Made by a program: the position numbers and the translations under genes. Shown here one piece after another: positions 5,698 to 14,262 of a stretch of DNA of 35,583 nucleotides; within the stretch, counting starts at the first letter, position 1; the number at the start of each line of letters is the position of its first letter. The notes under the pieces are model-generated. The model was not told the DNA's origin and did no database searches. It saw only the letters and a list, made by a program, of their open reading frames with translations. Origin of the DNA: Entomohabitans teleogrylli (GTDB lineage Bacteria; Pseudomonadota; Gammaproteobacteria; Enterobacterales; Enterobacteriaceae); NCBI RefSeq assembly GCF_001484765.1, contig NZ_LLXO01000041.1, positions 1 through 35,583 on the forward strand, read 5' to 3'.

Positions 5698-6270
5698 ATG
5701 GAGCTGAAAGCTCACCGCTCCGCAGCCCGTTTCACCTCGCTGATTTTCATTATCCTTCTGTTCCTTCTGGGACTTAGCCTGACCGGCAATATTTTTGCCT
5801 GGATGCGTATTGATGTACTGATTAACAGTAAGCACGAGACCTATATCCCGATGTTTTTTGACCGTCCGGTCACGCTGTCGCGCAACCAGGCTGACGCTAA
5901 CTATCTGGAGCAGGTGGCGGAATCACTGGTATTCCTGCGCTACAACGTGTCACCGGAGTCCGTTAAGGCAATGCATGGCTCCCTGTTGCGTTATTTCGAC
6001 ACTGAGCAGCGCACCACGATGAAAGAGGTCCTCGACGGGGAGGCAGAGCGGATCATCGGCAGCAATGTCACCTCAGCATTTTATCTGTCGGGCATGGATA
6101 CATGGCCGGACAGGGGCGTGGTGGATATTCATGGCACGGTGCAGACCTGGATTGGAAGCCGTAAATCCCTGCCGGAAAAAAAGACCATCCGTCTGGAACT
6201 GAAGTACCGCCGGGGACTCACCACCATTCAGTCGTTTGAGGAACAGGTTGATGAAAAGAAAAGGAATTAG
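5698..6270 (+). CDS. traE: Type-IV conjugative pilus assembly protein TraE
   Basis: The 190-residue protein (F: 188) has one N-terminal membrane helix (SLIFIILLFLLGLSLTGNIF) and a periplasmic domain with conserved TraE features such as NADxNYLEQVAESLVFLRYNV and VDIHGTVQTWIGSR. It is VirB5/VirB8-like in topology and belongs to the pilus assembly scaffold. The ribosome binding site AAGGAGT lies just before the ATG at 5698. Its 3' end overlaps traK by 20 bp, indicating translational coupling. Confidence 0.93.
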   Translation: MELKAHRSAARFTSLIFIILLFLLGLSLTGNIFAWMRIDVLINSKHETYIPMFFDRPVTLSRNQADANYLEQVAESLVFLRYNVSPESVKAMHGSLLRYFDTEQRTTMKEVLDGEAERIIGSNVTSAFYLSGMDTWPDRGVVDIHGTVQTWIGSRKSLPEKKTIRLELKYRRGLTTIQSFEEQVDEKKRN

Positions 6271-7015
6271 GCTGCTGCCGCTGGCGGTACTCTGCCTGTT
6301 CGTCCGGGCCGAAGGTGCAGCATCAGCGACCCTGCCGGTAAAAGTCCCTGTGTCAGAGGATGCCCAGGTCCGGGTGGCGCTGAGTAATACCAACCCGAAC
6401 ATGATAGTGGTACCCGGCGATCGAATTACCGGTATCGACAGTGCCCAGGGCATGTTCCTGAATGACAACCGCGGGCAGAGCGGTAGGGCGAACGGCGGCG
6501 TGGTGCTGATGACGGCGCAGACCGAACCGTTTACGTTTTTTATCCGCACAGAGGGTGGTCTGGTGGTGTCACTTATCGGTGTACCGCAGAAACGGGATGG
6601 TCGGGTGCTGCATCTGGTATCGGATAAACCCATCCGGCATCAGAAAGCGGTTCACTGGGAGCAGTCCCATCCGTATGTCACTACCCTGACGGCCATTCAC
6701 AAGGCGGCACTGGCCGGTCTGGTACCGGACGGATTTAAGGCGGCGCCGGCGACCGCACTGCCGGCATTCTCACTGCCTGGCGGGATGGCTGTGCAGTCGA
6801 AAAAAATGTGGAACGGCGGCAACCTGCGACTGTTCCGGCTGGATATCCGCAATAACACCGCTTTCTCACTGGCGATACCTGAGCGGCTGTTTCAGGCATC
6901 CGGAGTGAGGTCGGTGATGGTGTTTCCTTACAGTGCGACACTGATGCCATCCGCCACGGCACAGGTCTGGATAACCGTCAGCAACAGGGAGGAGGGGAAG
7001 CATGGCCAATATTAA
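6251..7015 (+). CDS. traK: Type-F secretin-like outer-membrane core protein TraK
   Basis: The 254-residue protein (F: 242) begins with a signal peptide (MKRKGIRLLPLAVLCLFVRA...ASA). It is the VirB9-like TraK, which with TraV and TraB forms the envelope-spanning core. Visible features are the N-terminal VPVSEDAQVRVALSNTNPNM segment, GDRITGIDS, and a C-terminal beta-rich part ending AQVWITVSNREEG. The start at 6251 is preferred over 6236 because GAGGAAC sits 8 bp upstream and the signal peptide then starts at the Met. It overlaps traE by 20 bp and traB by 14 bp. Confidence 0.92.
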   Translation: MKRKGIRLLPLAVLCLFVRAEGAASATLPVKVPVSEDAQVRVALSNTNPNMIVVPGDRITGIDSAQGMFLNDNRGQSGRANGGVVLMTAQTEPFTFFIRTEGGLVVSLIGVPQKRDGRVLHLVSDKPIRHQKAVHWEQSHPYVTTLTAIHKAALAGLVPDGFKAAPATALPAFSLPGGMAVQSKKMWNGGNLRLFRLDIRNNTAFSLAIPERLFQASGVRSVMVFPYSATLMPSATAQVWITVSNREEGKHGQY

Positions 7016-8360
7016 CGTACTGACCCGCCGTAAGCAGATGGTGGTACTGATTGCTGTGGCGCTGGGACTGAGTGCCATTGGCGGGGTGGCCTGGTATATC
7101 GGGCAGCCGGTAAAGAGTAAACCCTCAGAGAAGACCCGTGCAAAGCCAGTCCCGAAGCTGACGGGTACTGTTAATTCTTCTTCATTTGACCGCAAGGTCA
7201 GCCAGACCGCTGTGGCCGATTTACAGTACACCGCCACAGAGGCGGATAAAAAGCTGAAGGCCTTTGATTCGCGACTGAAGAAGATGGAGAGCGAGAACAG
7301 GGCGCACCGCGAGAAAATTCAGGCACAGGAAGAAGAGCTGAAACTGCTGCAGACGCAGCTGGAAATCGCGCAGCAGAACGGTCCGGTGGACAGCGGCGCG
7401 CTCCAGCCTTATGGCGGGACGCTGCCCGTTGGTGGTGCCGGCAGTCCCGGAGGGACAGGGGCTGCTCCCGGTGCGGTTCCGCCTCCAACAGCGTTTTATC
7501 CTCCCGGTGGCCTGCCGGCGAATCAGACCACCTACAACATCAATCCGCAGGTCCGTCAGGGACTCTCTTCAGTGACCATTGATTACGGTGACGAAGAGGA
7601 TGCCGCGTCGGAACTGCCGTATCTGCCGTCCGGAAGCTTTGCCCGGGCCATGGTCATTGAGGGTGCTGATGCCAATGCATCGGTGACGGGCAGCAGTTCA
7701 CCCTCTCCCATGCAGTTCCGTCTGACCGGTAAGGTGATGATGCCCAACGATGAAGAATATGACCTGCGAAGCTGTTTTGTAACGGCAGCGGCCTACGGGG
7801 ATATCTCCAGTGAACGGTCGCTGGTACGTACTGACCGACTGTCGTGCCGGGTTAATGGCAAAACCATCGATCAGCCGTTCAAGGGCCATGTCTCGTTTAT
7901 GGGGAAAAATGGTATCCGGGCTGACCCGGTTATCCGCAACGGCAAGCTGATTGGTTACGCCTTTGCCGGTGGCGCCGTCGATGCCATGGGGTCTGCCATT
8001 TCCAGTATTGGCTCCACGACCGTGGGACTGGGGGCTGCGTCCACGGTCAGTGGCGGCGATGTTGCCCGGGCAGGCCTGGGGGGCGGTGTCGGGCAGGCCG
8101 GAAAGACTCTCTCTGACTACTGGATCAAGCGGGCCGAACAGTTTCATCCCGTTATCCCTGTCGGGGCTGGTGTCGAAGTGACCGTGGTTTTCCAGGAAGG
8201 ATTCCAGCTGGAATACGCCGGGGCGAAGAAAAAAGCCAGGCCGGCGCCGGTCAAAGAGGCCGTTAACAGCGGAATATCCATTACCCGTGAGGCTCTGAGA
8301 GAGCTGAATCTGGGTGACATTGTCAGTCCCCAGGGGCAAAAAACCGGCGGCGCCGGATGA
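7002..8360 (+). CDS. traB: VirB10-like core protein TraB
   Basis: The 452-residue protein (F: 475) has an N-terminal membrane helix (VVLIAVALGLSAIGGVAWYI), a coiled coil at about 68-125 (LKAFDSRLKKMESENRAHRE and following heptads), a Gly/Pro-rich spacer at about 130-175, and the VirB10/TrbI-type C-terminal domain with LTGKVMMPNDEEYDLRSCFV and KGHVSFMGKNGIRADPVI. It bridges both membranes and links TraD energetics to the TraK/TraV pore. The ribosome binding site GGAGGAGGGG is inside the traK end. F's traP, which normally follows traB, is missing: only 41 bp separate traB and traV. Confidence 0.93.
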   Translation: MANINVLTRRKQMVVLIAVALGLSAIGGVAWYIGQPVKSKPSEKTRAKPVPKLTGTVNSSSFDRKVSQTAVADLQYTATEADKKLKAFDSRLKKMESENRAHREKIQAQEEELKLLQTQLEIAQQNGPVDSGALQPYGGTLPVGGAGSPGGTGAAPGAVPPPTAFYPPGGLPANQTTYNINPQVRQGLSSVTIDYGDEEDAASELPYLPSGSFARAMVIEGADANASVTGSSSPSPMQFRLTGKVMMPNDEEYDLRSCFVTAAAYGDISSERSLVRTDRLSCRVNGKTIDQPFKGHVSFMGKNGIRADPVIRNGKLIGYAFAGGAVDAMGSAISSIGSTTVGLGAASTVSGGDVARAGLGGGVGQAGKTLSDYWIKRAEQFHPVIPVGAGVEVTVVFQEGFQLEYAGAKKKARPAPVKEAVNSGISITREALRELNLGDIVSPQGQKTGGAG

Positions 8361-8401
8361 TGGAAATCTCTGCTCTTCAATCCACCACTCAGGTTTAAAT
8401 C

Positions 8402-8944
8402 ATGTTCAGACAACTGTTACCTCTTACAGCAGGATGCCTCCTGCTGACCGGCTGCGCCGGTATGAACTCCGAGTTTGACTGTAATGTCACCGCGAAAGAC
8501 CGCTGTATGACGATGGAAGAAGCCAACCAGAAGGCCCGGGCCATCTCTGTGGGGGACGCGACTGTATCGTCAGGAAAACAGTCGCCTGTGACAGCACTGC
8601 CCCGACAGCCTCTGGTGCCGGTATCACCCTCACCGGTGACCGGTATCCAGGCGGCGAACCGCGCCGCAGGTGTTACCACAGTGAGTAGCAGGCAAAGCGA
8701 CTGGGCTGTCCCTTCAGCTTCTCCGGTAGCGCGTACAACAACCTCACCGGTCACGACCACAGGCTCCACGTCCCCGATGCCGCCAGCCCATTTCTGGAGT
8801 GATATCGGTATGCAGCCACCGGTCCGGGTACAGGACACCACGGCGCGACTGTGGATTGCCGGCTGGATAGATGAAGATGATGTGCTCTACCAGCCCTCGG
8901 TGGTCTCTTTCGTGGTGGAGCCGGGACACTGGTCGGGGAGCTGA
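8402..8944 (+). CDS. traV: Outer-membrane core lipoprotein TraV
   Basis: The 180-residue protein (F: 171) begins with a lipoprotein signal peptide ending LLTGC, so the mature N-terminal Cys18 should be lipidated. Family features follow: AGMNSEFDCNVTAKDRCM with two further cysteines, MEEANQKARA, a long Ser/Thr/Pro-rich linker, and a C-terminal RLWIAGWIDEDDVLYQPSVV. TraV is VirB7-like and anchors TraK and TraB in the outer membrane. The ribosome binding site is weak (CAGG), so translation may depend on coupling with traB. traC starts 1 bp after its stop. F's traR, which normally lies between traV and traC, is not there (see 11952). Confidence 0.92.
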   Translation: MFRQLLPLTAGCLLLTGCAGMNSEFDCNVTAKDRCMTMEEANQKARAISVGDATVSSGKQSPVTALPRQPLVPVSPSPVTGIQAANRAAGVTTVSSRQSDWAVPSASPVARTTTSPVTTTGSTSPMPPAHFWSDIGMQPPVRVQDTTARLWIAGWIDEDDVLYQPSVVSFVVEPGHWSGS

Positions 8945-8945
8945 T

Positions 8946-11567
8946 ATGGCATTTATGGATGAAATGCTGCGCCGCCTGATGACGGACTGGCGGCGCCCGG
9001 AGGGCGCTGCAAAGGCCGGTGACATGCTGGAGGATATGGACTATCCCTCCTTTGTCAGTCTGCTGCCATACCGGCACTTTGATTCTGAGTCCGGGCTGTT
9101 TGTGAATGACAAAACCGTCGGCTTTATTCTGGAGTGTACGCCGCTCATCGGCGGCAACGAGCAGATTGTGGATGCGCTGGATAACTTCCTGCGCAACAAG
9201 CTTCCACGCCAGAAACCCCTGAGCTTCCTGCTGCTGGGCAGCAAATGTATCAGTGACATGCTTGACCACGGGCTGGCGGATTTCAGCTGGCAGGGCGAAA
9301 TGGCGGAGAAGTTTAACGCTATTACCCGGGCGTACTATGAGCAGGGAGCGCTGAGCGGACTGGCTAACCGTAAAGGCTATCCGCTGTCCCTGCGCAACTA
9401 CCGTCTGTTTATCAGTTATGCCGAAGAGCATAAACGGGTGGATGAGGCTGTGGTGCAGTCCCTGTCCCAGACCCTCAGCGTGGTCCAGCAGTCGCTGTAC
9501 TCCGCCAGTATGAACGCCGATGTGCTCAGTAAAGCGGGGCTCATCGGTCTGGTGCGGGAACTGGTGAACTTCCGTCATGACCAGATAACCTCCCCGCCTG
9601 ATGATACCGATCCGTATGAGGAACTGAATACCCAGTGCGCGGAGCGTGCCATCAACCTGAAGGTCGAGCCGGACAGTATTCGTCAGAGCCTGGCAAACCG
9701 GGACGGCACGCGTTCCGCCACCCGTATCATGAACTTCATGCTGGAGAAGAACCCTGAGCAGTTCTGCCTGTGGCAGGGGGGCAACAACCTCAGTAATCTG
9801 CTGGACCCGGCGTCGTCGGTTCCCTGTCCGTTTGCCATCACCCTGACGGTGGAGGTGGATGAGCAGGCAAAAAGCCAGAACGAAGCCGTGCGCAAGTTTG
9901 CCACCAATGACAAACGGGCGAACTCGGCGTTTGCGAAATGGGTACCCGGCGTGAAGGATGCCGCCCGGGAGTGGGGAGATTTACGCAGCCGGCTGTCAAA
10001 GGGGCAGTCGGCACTGGCGCGTTACAGTTTCGGTATCACCCTGTTCTGTGAGGACGATGATGAAACGGCGCTGATGAGTGAGCTGGCGCTGAACAATACC
10101 TTCAATGCCAACGGACTGGCGCTGGCGCCCCCCACCTTTATGCAGATGCGTAACTACCTGTCCCTGTTCCCGTTCATGATGCAGGAGGGGCTGTGGGGTG
10201 ATATGCGGCGCAGTGGAGCCACCCTGCGGGCTGAAGCCTTCAATGTGGCGAACCTGCTGCCGGTGGTGGCGGATAACCGAATCAGTCCGGCTGGCCTGCC
10301 TATCCCGTCTTACCGTAACCAGCTTTCCTTCCTTAACCTGTTTGATACCACGTCCGGCCTCGGAAATGACAATTACAACCTGGCCGTCTGTGGGACATCC
10401 GGCGGCGGTAAGTCGTTCCTGATGCAGGCGATTATTCGTCAGATCCTCGACAGCGGAGGTCGTAGCTGGGTGTTTGATATGGGGGATTCCTACAAGGGAT
10501 TGTGCGCCAATGTCGGCGGGGTCTATGTGGATGCCACGGAACTCAAGTTCAACCCGTTTGCCGGGATCGTCGATATCGTGGAGTCTGCCGAGAGTATCCG
10601 CGACCTGCTGCTGGTACTGGCTAATCCGTCCGGAGGCATGGATGACACCTCGAAATCCATTCTGCTCAATGCTGTGCAGGGCGTATGGGAAGGACAGTCA
10701 CCGAGTGGCCGCTCCGGAAACAACGCGCTGATCGATGATGTGGTGCTGTTACTGCAGCACTGGATAAAGTCCGCCGTCTTTCAGGACGCAGATACTGTTC
10801 GTCACCGTATGGAAGAGATTGTGGTGTCGCTGGAGAAATACACCACAAACGGCCTCTACGGGGAATACTTCAACAGTCCTGAGCCGGCACTGGACGATTC
10901 AGTACGCTTCTGCGTGCTGGAGATGGGCAAGCTCAAGAATAAGCCAGACCTGCTGGCCGCCATCATGTTCTCGATGATGATCTACGTCGAGCAGCGTATG
11001 TATCTGTCGCCGCGTAGCGAGCGTAAAGCGGCCATCATCGATGAGGCCTGGAAGCTGCTGGCCAGCGAGAACAGCTTTATCGGTGACTTTATTGAGAACG
11101 GCTACCGTACTGCCCGTAAGTACGGGGGAGCCTACATTACCATCACCCAGGGGATTGAGGACTTTGACGGCGAGAAGGCGAGTCTGGCGGCGCGGGCCGC
11201 CTGGAGTAACTCCTCCTTCAAAATCATTCTGCGCCAGAACCTTGAAGCTTTCCGGAAGTACAACAAGACCAATGAAGGGCAGTTTAACCCGGTGGAGCAG
11301 GCTGTTATCGAAGGATTTCCGTCAGCGAAGGACAGTCACTTTTCCGCTTTTATGCTGCGTGTCGGTGGGCAGATATCGTATCACCGGCTGCTGCTCGACC
11401 CGCTGAGCCGGGTGATGTTTTCCTCTGATGGTGAAGACTTTGAGTTTCGCGAGCGCTGCCTGAAACAGGGTATCTCCCTGCAGGAAACCCTTCTGAAACT
11501 GGCCCACCATAAATTCCCCCGCGAAATGGAGAAACTGGAGCAATGGAAAGTTCAGACAAGACATTGA
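8946..11567 (+). CDS. traC: Type-IV secretion ATPase TraC
   Basis: The 873-residue protein (F: 875) is the VirB4-type ATPase that powers pilus assembly at the inner membrane. Walker A is GTSGGGKS at residues 483-490, and Walker B is AAIIDEAWKLL with D699/E700. Other conserved blocks are FDMGDSYKGLCANVGGVYVD, FNPFAGIVDI, GYRTARKYGGAYITITQGIE and NSSFKIILRQN. An upstream ATG at 8871 is in frame but lies within traV; the ATG at 8946 has GGGGAG six bases before it. The last 25 bp overlap trbI. All catalytic motifs are intact. Confidence 0.96.
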   Translation: MAFMDEMLRRLMTDWRRPEGAAKAGDMLEDMDYPSFVSLLPYRHFDSESGLFVNDKTVGFILECTPLIGGNEQIVDALDNFLRNKLPRQKPLSFLLLGSKCISDMLDHGLADFSWQGEMAEKFNAITRAYYEQGALSGLANRKGYPLSLRNYRLFISYAEEHKRVDEAVVQSLSQTLSVVQQSLYSASMNADVLSKAGLIGLVRELVNFRHDQITSPPDDTDPYEELNTQCAERAINLKVEPDSIRQSLANRDGTRSATRIMNFMLEKNPEQFCLWQGGNNLSNLLDPASSVPCPFAITLTVEVDEQAKSQNEAVRKFATNDKRANSAFAKWVPGVKDAAREWGDLRSRLSKGQSALARYSFGITLFCEDDDETALMSELALNNTFNANGLALAPPTFMQMRNYLSLFPFMMQEGLWGDMRRSGATLRAEAFNVANLLPVVADNRISPAGLPIPSYRNQLSFLNLFDTTSGLGNDNYNLAVCGTSGGGKSFLMQAIIRQILDSGGRSWVFDMGDSYKGLCANVGGVYVDATELKFNPFAGIVDIVESAESIRDLLLVLANPSGGMDDTSKSILLNAVQGVWEGQSPSGRSGNNALIDDVVLLLQHWIKSAVFQDADTVRHRMEEIVVSLEKYTTNGLYGEYFNSPEPALDDSVRFCVLEMGKLKNKPDLLAAIMFSMMIYVEQRMYLSPRSERKAAIIDEAWKLLASENSFIGDFIENGYRTARKYGGAYITITQGIEDFDGEKASLAARAAWSNSSFKIILRQNLEAFRKYNKTNEGQFNPVEQAVIEGFPSAKDSHFSAFMLRVGGQISYHRLLLDPLSRVMFSSDGEDFEFRERCLKQGISLQETLLKLAHHKFPREMEKLEQWKVQTRH

Positions 11568-11938
11568 ATGCACACCTCACTGGCGGTCGAAAAAAACGCA
11601 GCCGCTGTGTGGCAAAGGTGCTCTGGGTGATGGCATTTATTCTGGCCATCAATGCCACAATCACGGCAGTGATGATTCGGGCCATGGAGCCGTTGACCGT
11701 CAGTTTTGATATGACCGGGACGGTTAACATATTCATGAAGCAGATGTCGGCCGAATCTCATGATGAGGCAACGACGGAAGCGATGGTGGTCCGCTTTCAC
11801 CATGCGCTGAATGAGAGCCTGGCAGAGTATCAGTCCCGTCACCGGGCTCTTATTCTGGTTAATCCGGCCGTGGTTACCGGTGCTGAAGATATCACGGACG
11901 AGATACAGGAACGTGTGGCCACATTGATGGAAAAATGA
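11543..11938 (+). CDS. trbI: Type-F conjugal transfer protein TrbI
   Basis: The 131-residue protein (F: 128) has one N-terminal membrane helix (VLWVMAFILAINATITAVMI) and a periplasmic part with MEPLTVSFDMTGTVNIFMKQ, ARF-like RFHHALNESLAEYQSRH and ILVNPAVVTGAEDITDEIQE, all typical of F TrbI. In F, TrbI influences pilus retraction. It overlaps traC by 25 bp. It is followed 13 bp later by a 25-codon open frame with a strong ribosome binding site. Confidence 0.92.
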   Translation: MESSDKTLNAHLTGGRKKRSRCVAKVLWVMAFILAINATITAVMIRAMEPLTVSFDMTGTVNIFMKQMSAESHDEATTEAMVVRFHHALNESLAEYQSRHRALILVNPAVVTGAEDITDEIQERVATLMEK

Positions 11939-11951
11939 AAAGGAGAGGACC

Positions 11952-12029
11952 ATGCCCGATCTGGCAGATGAAGCACAGGACTACATCGAGCAAATGATGG
12001 CGTTCAGGGTTCGGGAACGGGGGTTGTAA
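11952..12029 (+). CDS. TraR/DksA-like mini-ORF lacking the zinc finger
   Basis: A 25-codon frame with an excellent ribosome binding site (AAGGAGAGG, 11939-11947) lies between trbI and traW. The peptide starts MPDLADEAQDYIEQ. F TraR starts MSDEADEAYSVTEQ, so the three residues known to matter in TraR's RNA-polymerase secondary-channel tip (Asp3, Asp6, Ala8) are all kept. The stop comes where the linker to the C4 zinc finger would begin, and no CxxC-type finger follows in any frame before traW. It could be a deletion relic kept for translational coupling to traW (stop and traW start are 1 bp apart) or a functional micropeptide. It is too short to be certain it is translated. Confidence 0.5.
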   Translation: MPDLADEAQDYIEQMMAFRVRERGL

Positions 12030-12030
12030 C

Positions 12031-12654
12031 GTGCGAAAGGTACTTTTCCTGCTGTTCCTGCCGGCCCTGTGTCCGGCAAAAGATTTCGGTGTCTGGGGAG
12101 ATGTTTACCCTGTGCAGGAGCAGAGCTTTCTGGGCCTGATTCAGGACCGTCTGGGGGCGCTGGAGAAAAGTGGCCGGATGGCGGAGCTGCAGGAGCAGTT
12201 CCGGGACCGGGTGGTGGAAAACACCCTGCGGCCGACGGCAGTGCCCGGACTGCTGACCGACACGGAATCTCATACCCACTGGTTTGATCCGACGTTTACC
12301 GTGGCGTCCGATATCGCAGACCATGAAGGACAGATTTTTGCCCATAAAGGGAAGACGTTTAATCCCCTCGATACCGTGCCCATGAACAGTACGCTCTACT
12401 TTCTGGACGCGGATGACCTGCGTCAGGTGAACTGGATGAAGGCGCAGACGCCGCCCACGTTGCTCTACAAGGTCATCCTGGTGGGTGGCAATATCCGGGA
12501 GGCGGCAAAGGCACTGGATACCCGGATTTATTTCGACCAGGATGGCATGCTGACCCGCCGTCTGGGGATACAGTACATCCCCGCAGAAGTCCGTCAGGAC
12601 GGAAACCGACTGCGTATCACGTCTGCCGCGATGCCGGCGGAAGGAGGCCAGTGA
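12031..12654 (+). CDS. traW: Type-F conjugal transfer protein TraW
   Basis: The 207-residue protein (F: 210) has a signal peptide (MRKVLFLLFLPALCPA) and the TraW family features KDFGVWGDVYPVQEQ near the mature start, AHKGKTFNPLDTVP, YFLDADDLRQVNW, ILVGGNIREAAKAL, and a TrbC-like RIYFDQDGMLTRRLGIQYIP near the C-terminus. It is periplasmic and needed for pilus assembly together with TraU and TrbC. Its start is GTG (12031), with GGGGG 5-7 bp upstream in the preceding mini-ORF. Its stop overlaps the traU start (TGATG). Confidence 0.93.
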   Translation: MRKVLFLLFLPALCPAKDFGVWGDVYPVQEQSFLGLIQDRLGALEKSGRMAELQEQFRDRVVENTLRPTAVPGLLTDTESHTHWFDPTFTVASDIADHEGQIFAHKGKTFNPLDTVPMNSTLYFLDADDLRQVNWMKAQTPPTLLYKVILVGGNIREAAKALDTRIYFDQDGMLTRRLGIQYIPAEVRQDGNRLRITSAAMPAEGGQ

Positions 12655-13640
12655 TGCGCCGGTTGCTGATGGCACTGACCGTACTGGCCGGCCTGTCTGT
12701 GCTGCCCGTCCGGGCGGCTGATCCACTGTGTGACGGCCGCTTTGTTAACCCGATATCGGATATCTGCTGGTCGTGTATGTTTCCCATGACCATTGGTAAT
12801 GTGCCGGTGATGGCCGGCGCTGAGCCGGATACCGAAAATCCCTCCAGCCCTGTCCAGATTTGCCCGGTGGGGATTTTGTACCGGATCGGACTGGCCATTG
12901 GTTACTGGGAGCCGTTTGCCCTGACGGACGTCACGCGCAGTCCTTACTGTATGGTTAATCTGGGCGGTTTTAACCTGACGGTGGACAGGCAGGGCGGTGG
13001 GGGCGGAAAACGTCAGGGGGCCGCGACGACCGGAGCGTTCTATCACGTGCACTGGTACAAGTATCCCCTCACCTGGTGGCTGAACATCATCACGGATGTG
13101 GGATGTCTGCAGGCCGGCGATCTGGATATCGGTTATCTCTCGGAACTGGACCCGCTGTGGGATGACAGCTCACTGTCGTCCATTATCGCACCGGAAGCGT
13201 TTCTGTTTGCCAACCCCATCGCCCAGGGGGCCTGTGCGGCGGATGCGCTGGCCAGCGCGGTGTCAAAACCACTGAATGCCCTGTTCTGGTGTGCCGGCTC
13301 TCAGGGCAGTATGTACCCGTTCACCGGCTTTACCTCTAATCAGGCAAGCCCGCAGGCGGCCTCTGTACTGTTGTCTGAGCGGATGGCGTTCAAACTTCAC
13401 CGCCAGGGGATGATAATGAACAGCGTGGGGCAGAACAACGCCGTGTGTTTTGAATATCCATCCCCGATCATCCCTAAGGACCGCTACCGGTATCAGATGG
13501 TCAATATGTACCCCAATCCGTCACAGTGCCACCCCTTTGGTCGCACCGTGATGCGCTGGCAGGCCGGTCATGCCTCGCCTGCCAGCCGGCATAACTTTGG
13601 TTACCTCATCTGGCGCAAGCGTAACTGCGTATTTCTTTAA
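12654..13640 (+). CDS. traU: Type-F pilus assembly / mating-pair protein TraU
   Basis: The 328-residue protein (F: 330) has a signal peptide (MRRLLMALTVLAGLSVLPVRA) followed by the highly conserved TraU mature start ADPLCDGRFVNPISDICWSC, then MFPMTIGNVPVM. It is cysteine-rich with CMVNLGGFNL, HVHWYKYPLTWWLNI and GCLQAGDLDIGYLSELDPLW, consistent with disulfide-dependent folding helped by TrbB. TraU contributes more to DNA transfer than to pilus growth in F. The ATG at 12654 is preferred to the in-frame GTG at 12651; GGAGG lies 9 bp upstream. Confidence 0.95.
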   Translation: MRRLLMALTVLAGLSVLPVRAADPLCDGRFVNPISDICWSCMFPMTIGNVPVMAGAEPDTENPSSPVQICPVGILYRIGLAIGYWEPFALTDVTRSPYCMVNLGGFNLTVDRQGGGGGKRQGAATTGAFYHVHWYKYPLTWWLNIITDVGCLQAGDLDIGYLSELDPLWDDSSLSSIIAPEAFLFANPIAQGACAADALASAVSKPLNALFWCAGSQGSMYPFTGFTSNQASPQAASVLLSERMAFKLHRQGMIMNSVGQNNAVCFEYPSPIIPKDRYRYQMVNMYPNPSQCHPFGRTVMRWQAGHASPASRHNFGYLIWRKRNCVFL

Positions 13641-13653
13641 GAGGATGGACCCC

Positions 13654-14262
13654 GTGAAAACTCTCTTATCCGTTGTGCTGCTCAGCACGACGCTTCTGAC
13701 TGTCTCTGGTGCGGCCGGTGATAACGCATCCACCCGGGATTTCCTGAATGAGATGCGCGATCGCCGTGCTGCGCTGCGCCAGAACCTGGTAAATCCGGGG
13801 GTTCATGTTCCCTCAGCCCTGCCAGACTCAGGGGATGCCTGGATAACATCCCTTCAGGAACAGCACCGCTCACGCCTGTCCGGACCGGAAAAGCCGGCGC
13901 CGCAGGTCCTGTATTTCCTGTCTTTTTCCATCCCGGAGGACGGTCTGAAACTGATGCTCCCTGAAGCTGGTTCGCTGGGTATCCCGGCGCTGATCAACGG
14001 GCTGATTGATAACGATTTCAGAAAGACCGCCAGTGCGGTCTACCGTCTGACACAGGAGACAAACCGCGGTGGCGTGCAGATAGATCCGACACAGTTTACC
14101 CGCTTTGGTATCTCTGCCGTGCCGGCCCTGGTGGTGATGTGTGGTGACCAGCATGATGTGATGTATGGCAATATCCGGATTAAGGCGGCTCTGGAGCGTA
14201 TCGCAGCACAGGGAGACTGTGCGGAGACGGCGCGTCAGCTGCTGAAGGGGGCGGGCTCATGA
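13654..14262 (+). CDS. trbC: Type-F pilus assembly protein TrbC
   Basis: The 202-residue protein (F: 212) has a signal peptide (about residues 1-20, LLSVVLLSTTLLTVSG) and a TrbC_Ftype thioredoxin-like domain: VLYFLSFSIPEDGLKLMLPE, GIPALINGLIDNDFRKTASA, and VQIDPTQFTRFGISAVPALV. It acts in the periplasm with TraW. GTG at 13654 is chosen because AAGAGG is 9 bp upstream; an ATG at 13645 would touch the ribosome binding site. The stop overlaps the traN start (ATGA). Confidence 0.92.
   Translation: MKTLLSVVLLSTTLLTVSGAAGDNASTRDFLNEMRDRRAALRQNLVNPGVHVPSALPDSGDAWITSLQEQHRSRLSGPEKPAPQVLYFLSFSIPEDGLKLMLPEAGSLGIPALINGLIDNDFRKTASAVYRLTQETNRGGVQIDPTQFTRFGISAVPALVVMCGDQHDVMYGNIRIKAALERIAAQGDCAETARQLLKGAGS

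Noticed and set aside
8751..9578. 275-codon minus-strand open frame
   Set aside because: It is antisense to the start of traC and end of traV; no motif or ribosome binding site.
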